From NCBI GenBank assembly GCA_902497035.1, contig CABVDL010000071.1:1-13837 (forward strand): a stretch of DNA of 13,837 bases, in the 5' to 3' direction. The stretch's first letter is position 1, and each line of letters opens with the position of its first letter. A program made the translations under genes and the position numbers. The notes under the pieces are model-generated. The model was not told where the DNA came from, ran no database searches, and was given only the letters and a program-made list of their open reading frames with translations. Below are positions 1 through 6,900 of this stretch, piece by piece. This DNA comes from an uncultured Prevotella sp. GTDB lineage: Bacteria; Bacteroidota; Bacteroidia; Bacteroidales; Bacteroidaceae.

Positions 1-362
1 CCCGGTAGCGTCTCGCCCTCGCCTACACAGCCGGCCACGGTCTCCAGCGTCTCCGGCGACGGAAAAGTGTCTCCCGCATTGAGGAACACGACATACGTGC
101 CGGTGGCATGGCGTATACCCTTGTTCATCGCGTCGTAGAGGCCATTGTCCTTTTCGCAGAGGATAACCACCTCGTGACCGTTGCCGCTGCTGTCAGAGCG
201 CTGCTTGTAGTCCAGTGCCAGTCTGACCGTGTTGTCCTTCGACAAGCCATCGATGATGAGATGCTCCACCTCGCCGTAGGTCTGATGGCGGACGCTGTCC
301 AATGTGCGCTGCAGGAACGGTGCTGCATTGTAGGTGCAGGTGACAACCGTGAACTTTATCAT
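1..362 (-). CDS. Glycosyltransferase family 2 (WcaE-like), partial
   Basis: N-terminal 120 residues of a GT-A fold, family 2 glycosyltransferase; the C-terminal part lies beyond the left edge. Visible hallmarks are the strand MIKFTVVTCTYNA at the N-terminus, DGLSKDNT at about 38-45 (nucleotide-binding DG-S-D-T signature), EKDNGLYDAMNKGI at about 70-83, and FLNAGD at about 93-98. The last occupies the place of the DXD metal-binding motif, in the LN(S/A)GD form usual in WcaE-type exopolysaccharide enzymes. It probably transfers a sugar from a nucleotide-sugar to a lipid-linked glycan at the cytoplasmic face; donor and acceptor cannot be read from the sequence. The start codon overlaps the stop of the upstream GT4 gene as ATGA, so the two are probably translationally coupled and act on the same polysaccharide. 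The overlap also fixes the start. Confidence 0.9.
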   Translation of the reverse strand, partial: MIKFTVVTCTYNAAPFLQRTLDSVRHQTYGEVEHLIIDGLSKDNTVRLALDYKQRSDSSGNGHEVVILCEKDNGLYDAMNKGIRHATGTYVVFLNAGDTFPSPETLETVAGCVGEGETLP

Positions 363-1633
363 AACTTGTAATTCTTGAAAGCCATGGCCTGGTTATAGAC
401 CTCAATATATTTCATGGCGACAAGGCGCTGCGAGTAGCTGGCCCCGACCTTCTGCAGGCACTGCCGGCTGACCTCACCGGCATCGGCCTCGTCGAGTGCC
501 CAATGTATGCCCGCGGCCAGGTCGCCGGCATCGCGGTATTTGGCCAGGTAGCCATTCTTCTGGTGGTCAATCATCTCGGGAATGCCGCCCACACGGAACG
601 CCACCGACGGTACGCCGCAGGCCATGGCCTCCATAATGGTGTTGGGAAGGTTGTCGTCGAGTGACGGCAGCACATAGACATCGGCCGAATTGTAGATGTC
701 GACAATCTGCCGCTCGCCGCTGACATAGCCCAGGGGAATGGCAGGCAAGGCCAGCTGAGGCACCAGTTCCTCGGCATGGCCACCCATGATGGCCACCACC
801 GTATTGTCCCTCATCTCAGGATACTGTGCCACCAGCTTACTGACGGCGTCGATAAAGAACGCCATGCCCTTTCGCTCTTTCGTGACCCGCTGGGACGCGA
901 AAAGGATGATGCGCTTGTCAGTGGGCAGCGTGGCGTGCAGTCTGGCCTGCTGCCGGTCCTTCATATAATAGACATGCGTGTCAATGGGGTTGGGGATTTG
1001 CGTGATGTTCAGTCCCGAGAGCAGTGCGCTCTGGCGGGCCTGGCCGGCTATCCACTTGCTACAGCCCACGAAGTGTATGCCGCTGTTGTTGTAGAGTTTC
1101 TTCTTACGCCTGAAGATGCGTGTGGAAAGGTCGTGATTGCCGCCGCCATGTGGCAGATACTGGCAATGGGCGCACTCCGACATGTAGGCCTTGCAGCCAA
1201 GTGCACAGTGGCAGATGCCCGTAGCGGGCCACAGGTCGTGCAGCGTCCACACCACAGCCTTGCCGCTCTTCAGAATTTTGGCAATGTCCTTGAGCGAGAG
1301 CAAACCCTGGTTGATCCACGACAGGTGGATGACATCAGCCTCCCGGAACTCGGGCAGACCCGTGATGTCAGTACCGGCGTTGGCCGTGTCAATCTCAAAG
1401 AGATTGTCACGGCGGAAGCGCAGATGGAAATAGACGGTAAAACGCTCCCAGAGGAAGTGCCAACGCTGGCACAGCCAGCCTTTGAGGCCCACGACCGTGA
1501 TGTTGTCAGTCTCCTTTTTCATCACGAGCATCTTCGCCTTTACGCCATTATTGTTGAGTGCGTCCATCAGGCGGCTGGCGGCCACGGCGGCCCCGCCTGT
1601 ACGCTCGCTTGTGTTTACAATCAGAACTCTCAT
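359..1633 (-). CDS. Glycosyltransferase family 4 (WcaC-like)
   Basis: A 424-residue GT-B fold glycosyltransferase of family 4. The N-terminus MRVLIVNTSERTGGAAVAAS carries the glycine-rich acceptor-side loop. The C-terminal donor-binding half holds PSLDDNLPNTIMEAMACGVP (about 323-342), a D-x7-E form of the family's E-x7-E motif ending at E335, followed by the loop VGGIPEMI. Between the halves, TLHDLWPATGICHCALGC leads into a cysteine/histidine cluster (C141, H142, C143, C147, C154, H156, C157) typical of the WcaC-like subgroup; it might bind a metal or form disulfides. It likely adds a sugar during surface polysaccharide synthesis. The frame is open up to 1708, but I chose the ATG at 1633 because the family begins MRVLxVN and because a promoter -7 element at 1655-1662 lies between the two candidates. 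It is first of a two-gene unit with the GT2 gene. Confidence 0.93.
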   Translation of the reverse strand: MRVLIVNTSERTGGAAVAASRLMDALNNNGVKAKMLVMKKETDNITVVGLKGWLCQRWHFLWERFTVYFHLRFRRDNLFEIDTANAGTDITGLPEFREADVIHLSWINQGLLSLKDIAKILKSGKAVVWTLHDLWPATGICHCALGCKAYMSECAHCQYLPHGGGNHDLSTRIFRRKKKLYNNSGIHFVGCSKWIAGQARQSALLSGLNITQIPNPIDTHVYYMKDRQQARLHATLPTDKRIILFASQRVTKERKGMAFFIDAVSKLVAQYPEMRDNTVVAIMGGHAEELVPQLALPAIPLGYVSGERQIVDIYNSADVYVLPSLDDNLPNTIMEAMACGVPSVAFRVGGIPEMIDHQKNGYLAKYRDAGDLAAGIHWALDEADAGEVSRQCLQKVGASYSQRLVAMKYIEVYNQAMAFKNYKL

Positions 1634-1654
1634 GCTTGCATGCTTTACACCGCG

Positions 1655-1686
1655 CAAAGTTAGCAAAAGGTTTCGAGAAAAGGCAA
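1655..1686 (-). promoter_or_regulatory. Bacteroidetes-type promoter of the glycosyltransferase pair
   Basis: On the minus strand the -7 element TAACTTTG (1662-1655) matches the Bacteroidetes consensus TAnnTTTG. A -33 TTG (1686-1684) lies 21 bases upstream. Transcription would begin near 1648, leaving a very short leader of about 15 nt before the ATG at 1633, with no Shine-Dalgarno sequence. Confidence 0.7.
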
Positions 1687-1794
1687 GACTGGAACAAATA
1701 AGTGCCATATAACGGTGAAAAATACAGCCCCCACCATCCCGGCCGCCGACAAGACATCAGGTTCATGGTCGCATTCCATATCCGCCCTAAAAGA

Positions 1795-1808
1795 TTGACA
1801 TAAATCAA
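1795..1808. promoter_or_regulatory. FNR/CRP-like palindrome
   Basis: TTGACATAAATCAA matches the FNR-type half sites TTGAT-N4-ATCAA at 9 of 10 positions. Its centre is about 80 bp upstream of the predicted start of the plus-strand transcript and about 150 bp upstream of the glycosyltransferase start. The plus-strand unit is therefore the likelier target of a CRP/FNR-family regulator. This is a single short site and may be chance. Confidence 0.35.
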
Positions 1809-1845
1809 TTTACGTAGCAGATTTGAAAAAAGTACATCAATTCCG

Positions 1846-1875
1846 TTGCAATATGTGGGAAAAGCAGTAACTTTG
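1846..1875 (+). promoter_or_regulatory. Bacteroidetes-type promoter, plus strand
   Basis: TTG at 1846-1848 (-33) and TAACTTTG at 1868-1875 (-7) are separated by 19 bases, a good match to the Bacteroidetes primary sigma factor promoter. Transcription should begin near 1879-1882. It points away from the glycosyltransferase genes and is the only convincing plus-strand promoter seen in the window. Confidence 0.75.
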
Positions 1876-1975
1876 CACCGTCAAAAGGTTAATAGATTGT
1901 TTAGGTTAGTAGTAATAGATTTAGGTTTTTAGTTATTAGGTTTAAGGTAGATTTAACAGATTGTTTAACGGAACA

Positions 1976-2026
1976 ATGGAGACCGTGAGGCTTCCATCTG
2001 TAAATTCGAAATGGATTTTTAGTTAA
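1976..2026 (+). CDS. Possible 16-residue micropeptide in the small RNA
   Basis: ATG to TAA encodes METVRLPSVNSKWIFS. It lies in the 3' part of the predicted plus-strand transcript, and only 10 bases separate its stop codon from the terminator stem. GGAACA precedes the ATG, but this is not a persuasive ribosome site and Bacteroidetes rarely rely on one. The ATG is the 5' strand of a GTGA-capped hairpin, so translation would compete with that fold. I do not recognise the peptide. An open frame this short can arise by chance; conservation at the amino-acid level would be needed to believe it. Confidence 0.25.
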   Translation: METVRLPSVNSKWIFS

Positions 2027-2036
2027 ACATAGGCTT

Positions 2037-2074
2037 TACGCTGGCGCTCGTGGTGAGTACCAGCGTATTTTTTT
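2037..2074 (+). terminator. Intrinsic terminator of the plus-strand small RNA
   Basis: TACGCTGG (2037-2044) pairs perfectly with CCAGCGTA (2060-2067) over 8 bp. The 15-nt loop can form an inner CTC/GAG stem. Seven T residues (2068-2074) follow directly. It acts in the plus direction only, since the other side lacks a T run in the right place. Confidence 0.85.
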
Positions 2075-2096
2075 GCATTATTCTGGGCAGCGGACT

Positions 2097-2120
2097 AAGG
2101 CCGCAGAGGCTTGCGGCCTT
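2097..2120 (-). terminator. Hairpin downstream of ispF, possible terminator
   Basis: A perfect 9-bp inverted repeat, AAGGCCGCA and TGCGGCCTT, encloses a 6-nt loop about 68 bp past the ispF stop. No T run follows on the minus strand, so it may be a weak or factor-assisted terminator or a 3'-end stabiliser of the T9SS operon mRNA rather than a classic intrinsic terminator. Confidence 0.4.
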
Positions 2121-2187
2121 GGTGGCGGTGTGGTGGTAGGTGGCGTGCCATCGGAGAGGAAGGCATCTTATGCTATTACAACCGCGG

Positions 2188-2661
2188 TCATCGCTCTATC
2201 AGGGCCACGGCATAGGCAGCCATGCCCTCCTGCCGTCCTGTGAAGCCGAGACGTTCGGTAGTGGTGGCCTTGATGCTGATCTGATCCTCGTCGCAGCCCA
2301 TCACCCTGGCGAGACAAGCCCGCATAGCGGGTACGTGAGGGTTGATTTTCGGTTGCTCGGCACATACGGTGGCATCAATGTTTCCTACCCTATAACCTTT
2401 GGTGGCAATCAGTGCTACCGTCTTTTTAAGGATAACCTTACTGTCCATGTTGAGCGTATCGGCCGACGTGTCGGGGAAGTGATAGCCGATGTCGCGCATG
2501 TTGGCGGCACCGAGCAGGGCATCGCAGATGGCGTGGATCAGCACGTCAGCGTCGCTGTGGCCCAGCAGTCCCCTGTCCCATTCAATTTTTATGCCGCCCA
2601 GCCAGAGGTCGCGGTCCTTCACGATACGGTGCACATCGTATCCCATTCCTACTCTAATCAT
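2188..2661 (-). CDS. ispF: 2-C-methyl-D-erythritol 2,4-cyclodiphosphate synthase
   Basis: A 157-residue cytosolic enzyme of the MEP isoprenoid pathway. It cyclises CDP-ME 2-phosphate to ME-cPP with release of CMP, and works as a trimer with a Zn2+ site between subunits. The family length is about 157-160, so it is complete. The zinc ligands are visible: GYDVH gives D9 and H11, and GLLGHSDADVLIHAICDALLGA gives H43. The C-terminal signature KATTTERLGFTGRQEG (about 130-145) is the conserved CDP/Mg-binding region. It starts 14 nt after the porV stop and is last in the operon. The metabolic link to T9SS genes is not obvious; it appears to be conserved synteny rather than shared function. Confidence 0.97.
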   Translation of the reverse strand: MIRVGMGYDVHRIVKDRDLWLGGIKIEWDRGLLGHSDADVLIHAICDALLGAANMRDIGYHFPDTSADTLNMDSKVILKKTVALIATKGYRVGNIDATVCAEQPKINPHVPAMRACLARVMGCDEDQISIKATTTERLGFTGRQEGMAAYAVALIER

Positions 2662-2675
2662 AGCTTCTTCAAGGC

Positions 2676-3848
2676 TCAGCGGCGGCGGAACAGGTCCTTT
2701 ATGCCGTCCATGTCAAACGAAAGGGTGAAGCGCAGCGTCTGGTCGAGCGGGTTGCTCTTGGCCGTCGCGATGACATAACCCGCGTCAAGCGAGAAGGCAC
2801 TCATGCGGAAACCGGCACCCACAGTGAAATATTTTCGGTTGCCCTTGTTCTCACTCTCATGGTGGTAACCGGCACGGAGCGCGAAGCGGTCGTTGTAGTT
2901 GTACTCGGCGCCGACGCTCCACTGCACCTCCTGCATCTCCTCCTTGAAGCCGCCGGGCGCGTCACTGAAGCTCTTAAAGATACCGCTGATGCTCGACACG
3001 TCGTAGTAGTCGCGCTGCACACGCTGCTGATAGTCCTCTGTGCTCTCACCGTCATTCTGCTTGGGATAGGTGGGAACGAGCAACTTGTTGGCGTCGGCGG
3101 CAATGGTGAAGCGGTTGTATTCGTCGATAGGTATCATCAGCGACGCACCGAGACGAAGGTTGGTCGGGATGAACTCGCTGTTGTCGCTGCCGCCAAAAGT
3201 GATTTTCGAGCCGATGTTGGAGATGTTCATGCCAAGTCCCAACTGGCACTCACGCTGCCCGAGGGTGACATAGTTCTGGTAGTAAAGTGCGAGGTCGGCG
3301 GCAAAGGCCGAGCCCGGCGACGTATCGTCGGTGTAGTTGTAAGTAAGGTCGGAATAAATCCAGCGCACGGCTGCCGCGATGGAGAACTTCTCGCTGAGCA
3401 TGAGCGAATAGGCCACGTCAAACGACATCTCATAGGGGTTGATGGTCATGGCATTGTCGTTGCTGACATCCTCATCGGTCGACACCTCTCCCAGGGAGAA
3501 ATAGCGGAAAGAGCCTGACACGGCCGAATAGTCACCGATGCGGTAGTAGCCGGCGAGATAGCCGAGGTTGATGTCGTTGACCAACTGCCGCAGCCACGGG
3601 GTGAAGTTGAGGGCCACACCGGCGCGGCTGATGGCGAATGGGTACTTGGCCGGGTTCCAATACTGCGAGTTGACGTCGGGGTCGGTGGCCGCACCGACAT
3701 CACCCATGGAGCCTGCGCGCGCGTCGGGCGCGATGCTCTGCGAGGTCACCGAGGTATTGACAGGGTTGAACATATCCTGCTTGTCCTGCGCCCCCGCGGT
3801 GACTGCCACGAGGACAAGGAGTAGGAAAGAGAGAATGTTTCTTTTCAT
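2676..3848 (-). CDS. porV: T9SS outer-membrane beta-barrel protein PorV
   Basis: A 390-residue outer-membrane protein of the PorV/LptO family. In the T9SS attachment complex PorV binds the C-terminal domain of cargo leaving the SprA translocon and delivers it to the sortase PorU. Residues 1-20 (MKRNILSFLLLVLVAVTAGA) form a signal peptide with likely cleavage before Q21. The family signature follows: IAPDARAGSMGDVGAATDPD at about 39-58, then NSQYWNPAKYPF at about 60-71. The rest shows alternating aromatic beta strands typical of a 14-strand FadL-like barrel, ending in LRFTLSFD. The start at 3848 is preferred over the in-frame ATG at 3881 because it places the signal peptide at the N-terminus. 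It follows porU after a 95-nt gap and precedes ispF by 14 nt. Confidence 0.96.
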   Translation of the reverse strand: MKRNILSFLLLVLVAVTAGAQDKQDMFNPVNTSVTSQSIAPDARAGSMGDVGAATDPDVNSQYWNPAKYPFAISRAGVALNFTPWLRQLVNDINLGYLAGYYRIGDYSAVSGSFRYFSLGEVSTDEDVSNDNAMTINPYEMSFDVAYSLMLSEKFSIAAAVRWIYSDLTYNYTDDTSPGSAFAADLALYYQNYVTLGQRECQLGLGMNISNIGSKITFGGSDNSEFIPTNLRLGASLMIPIDEYNRFTIAADANKLLVPTYPKQNDGESTEDYQQRVQRDYYDVSSISGIFKSFSDAPGGFKEEMQEVQWSVGAEYNYNDRFALRAGYHHESENKGNRKYFTVGAGFRMSAFSLDAGYVIATAKSNPLDQTLRFTLSFDMDGIKDLFRRR

Positions 3849-3865
3849 TTTGTGTTGCTTAAACT

Positions 3866-3917
3866 GGCAAGGGCAGGACACATGCGAGGCTACGCCCGCA
3901 CTGCCGTCCTCCCTGCC
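3866..3917 (-). promoter_or_regulatory. Intergenic stem-loop between porU and porV
   Basis: In the 95-nt gap, minus-strand RNA can fold GTGCG/CGCAT and an inner GGC-GTA-GCC stem (3882-3901), flanked by GGAC/GTCC and an outer GGCA/TGCC pairing. No T run and no TAnnTTTG promoter element are present. It may stabilise or process the mRNA so that porV is expressed at a different level from porU. The folding was done by eye. Confidence 0.35.
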
Positions 3918-3943
3918 TATGTAGGATTAACGCTATCCGCCAA

Positions 3944-6900
3944 TTAATTATTGTTGATAATGATGAGTTTCTTTGCCTTTGAGGCAGAGGCGCTGCCGTC
4001 CGACGACACCCGTGCGCGGTAGAGATAGACACCGGTCTGCATGCGCCTGCCGTTCTCCGTGGTCAGGTCCCAGTCGATGGTGTAGTTCCCGGTATCTGAC
4101 GTGCCGACCTCGTTGTGCGTCCACAACAGCCGTCCGCTCATGTCGAAGACATCAATGGAGACGGCCAGCTCACAGCCTGCGAAGTTGTGATTGATGATGA
4201 ATGTCGTTGACGCGGAAGCCGGATTGTGCGAAGCGGCCACGCTGAAGATGGTGGGCACGAGGCCTTTCACCACCGTAAAGTCGAGCGTCGCAGTCGAGCA
4301 ATTGTTCATGTTGTCCCATGCGCGGAACAGCAATGAGTGGTGGCCCGGCTCAAGTGCCGGTATGCTGTACCAGGTGGAGCCGGAGGTATACGACCCGAAG
4401 TCGAACTGGAAGTTGTCGTTGAGGTTGTAGGTCCGGGCGGCCTCGCCGTCAACGACCAGTTCCAGGTCGTGGCCAATGCCGTTGCCTGTGGCGTTGATGC
4501 CGTCGTCATCGCTGAGCGAGGCGGCGAAGTAAGGTGTCGGATTGACGTTGCCGCCATTCTGGAAGTCGGGACTGTTAAGATAACACCTGATTTTCGGTCC
4601 GATGGAGTCGGAGCCGGCGGTGCCGTTTCCGCCGAGGATAAACGCCTCAGAAGAGCCGTGGGCCGAGAGTGAGCGGTCGGAGTTGACCGCATAGGCGCAG
4701 ACCAGGCCGGTGCCGTTGTCGTAGTTGAGGTCAACCGGCACGACGAACTGCATGCTGAACCGTCCGCCGCTGACGCTGTCGGTACCGCTGTACACGCTCT
4801 TCGTCCGGTTATAGAACTGGAACGGCGTGTTCGCTCCCTTGTCTGACCGTGCGCTGGGGTTCATGTGGCAGGTGATGAGCTCACGGGAGTCCATCACCTG
4901 CAGCGACACGGTGCCGTTGAAGTCTTTCAGCACCTCCGTCCCGGCGCCACTGACATGGCCAGCCACGCTGGCGACGGAGCCGCTGGCCAGACTGACAGGC
5001 GTGGAGCCGACGGGCTGGCCGTTGATGGAGTCGATGACGACGGTGGCCTTAGGCAGGTTGAGTGCCAGCGCGGGGTCGCCAAGGAGCGTGTACTGCAGCT
5101 TGTTGACAGTCTTGTCGGAGCCCGAGGTAATCAGGTAGTTCTTGGCCAGCCGCTGCGCCTCGCCAAGGGTGACGGGCTTGCCATTGTCCGTGCTCAGCAC
5201 ATAGCGCAGATAAGCCCTGTTGATCAGCCCGTTGTAATAAGAGTAGACCGTACGTGTGGTGCCGTAGAACGCGATGGCGCCGCCGTTGGCGTTGAGCACG
5301 GCCGTCTCGCCAATGTTGTCGGTGCGGCCATCGAAGGCCATGATGTCGCACGAGGCAGTAATCCACAGTGGCAGGTTCTTGTTGGTGAAAGCCTGGAAGT
5401 CTCTAAGCGTCAGCACGGCCTCATGCGAGATCCAGTCGGCGCGGCCGTGGCCGGAGTAGTCCATGATGAGCGCCCCCTGTTTTTGTTGTTGCTTGATGAT
5501 GCTGGTCACCTCAGGATAGCGGTTGCCGGTGGAGGTCACCTCCTCCTGGTAAGCGTCCCACATCACCTTTTTCACCTGATAGCCGGGGTGGCTGGAAAGC
5601 ACCAGCTCCGCCGCATTGTTGCAGTCGGTCATGTGAAGGTTGCCGTTGCCGTCGTCGCCCATAAACATCATCACGTTCTGCCAGGCGCCGGCATGCTCAT
5701 TGTTCATATAACTGATGGCCTTGTCGACCATAATCTTGGCCTCATCGGCTGTAGTGACCGGGAAACGGCCAATGGCCAGGTCGAGCATGTCGGTCTTGTT
5801 GCCGGAGCCGCTCTGCAGGTTGATGCCCTCACCGTCGTCGAGATAGCCGAAAAAGCCGTCATCGACGTAGCAGTACACCTCATTGAAGGAGTTTTCGCTC
5901 TCATAGCAGAGCAGGTAGTCGTCGGGGTTGAGGTCACGGCAGACACTGGTGCGCATGCGGTTGTCCCATACGCCGTCGCCGAAGAGCAGCAGGTAGCGCG
6001 GCAGGGCGGTGCCTGCGGCCGCGGCGCGGTCATAGAGCATCTTCATGTAGCGGCGGTAGGCATTGGCGTCGGGCGTACCGCTTGAGAACTCATTGTACAG
6101 CTCGTCGGCCGGCACGATGTTGATGCGCAGCGAGTCGTGCTGCTCGTGGTATGCGGCAAGCCGCTGCGCCTGGCCCAGCAGCACCTGTGAGGTGGGGATG
6201 ATGATGACCATGTCGGCCTGAGGGTCGGCGTGGTGGTCCTGGTTGGTGATATTATAGACATAGGTGGGTGCGGGGAAGTCCTGCGTAAGGTCGGGAGCTG
6301 GCGCAGGCTGGTCGTAGGCAAGCGACACATAGTCGAGATGGACGGGACCGCCCGCCAGCGGCGTAATCTTCACCGTGTCGGCCTCGTGAAGCCTTGGCAG
6401 TTCATAAGTGACGGCGCGCTCGTTGCCCTTTTCGAGTTCTTTGTCCACCGTCACCGAGACAGTACCGAGAACGCTGTCATTGACGGCGATGGTGACGCGA
6501 GCGTTCTGTCCGGCAGTGACGTTCACCGACAGGTGCGCCCGGCTGGCGGCCTTGGGATGGGTGACAACGAGGCGCTTCGTGGTGTTGTCGTTGATGGGTT
6601 CAGGGTCGAAGAGGTTGCGTCCGCCCTCGTACCAGCTGAAGCCGTCGACCTCATAGAGGCTGTGGTAGTCGTCGGCCGAGGGATAGAAGCTGCTGACGAA
6701 CGTGGCAGAGTCGACGGAGGCCGGCACGGCGTCGCTCTCAGTGAGGAAGTAGTAGCCGTAGTCGGAATAGGGATTGCGTGTGCGTCGTGTGGCGGTGTTG
6801 TTGCTCCAGCTCACGGGTCCGAGCGCATGAAACAGACGGTGGCCGTTGACCGTGCATGTCGGCACTTCCTTGAGGTCGTCGAGCGAGGCCAGCTCGTCGC

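Larger units (their letters stand above)
1879..2074 (+). ncRNA. Candidate stand-alone small RNA (about 195 nt), unknown family
   Basis: The segment is bounded by the promoter at 1846-1875 and the intrinsic terminator at 2037-2074, and no plus-strand gene follows. Its 5' half is T/A-rich and repetitive: TAGGTT occurs at 1902, 1922 and 1937, and AGATTGTTTA is repeated exactly at 1894-1903 and 1958-1967. A hairpin at 1976-1997 has a stem closed by the GNRA-type tetraloop GTGA (1985-1988), six outer pairs including one G-U, one A-C mismatch and two inner C-G pairs. The segment also contains a 16-codon ORF starting at the first base of that hairpin. It does not look like 6S RNA, because its ends do not pair in a long closing stem, nor like tmRNA, RNase P or SRP RNA. 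It could be a trans-acting sRNA, a structured RNA, or an mRNA for a micropeptide. Confidence 0.5.

Noticed and set aside
1..1633. A complete polysaccharide biosynthesis locus
   Set aside because: Only two glycosyltransferases are visible, one of them cut off; no polymerase, flippase or sugar-nucleotide gene lies in the window.
1634..1708. N-terminal extension of the GT4 protein to an upstream ATG
   Set aside because: The promoter -7 element lies inside the extension and the family begins at MRVLIVN.
1879..2074. 6S RNA, tmRNA, RNase P or SRP RNA identity for the plus-strand transcript
   Set aside because: The ends do not pair as in 6S RNA or tmRNA, the SRP GGAA-loop signature is missing, and the length is too short for RNase P RNA. 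A covariance search is still the proper test.
2037..2120. Transcription attenuator controlling ispF or porV
   Set aside because: The T-run terminator faces the plus strand, away from these genes, and lies downstream of them; it cannot attenuate their expression.
4865..6085. A 406-codon plus-strand open frame inside porU
   Set aside because: Antisense to the C25 domain of PorU with no recognisable protein pattern. The same applies to the long plus-strand frames at 776-1663, 2859-3518, 6230-7105, 7421-8287 and 9325-10029.
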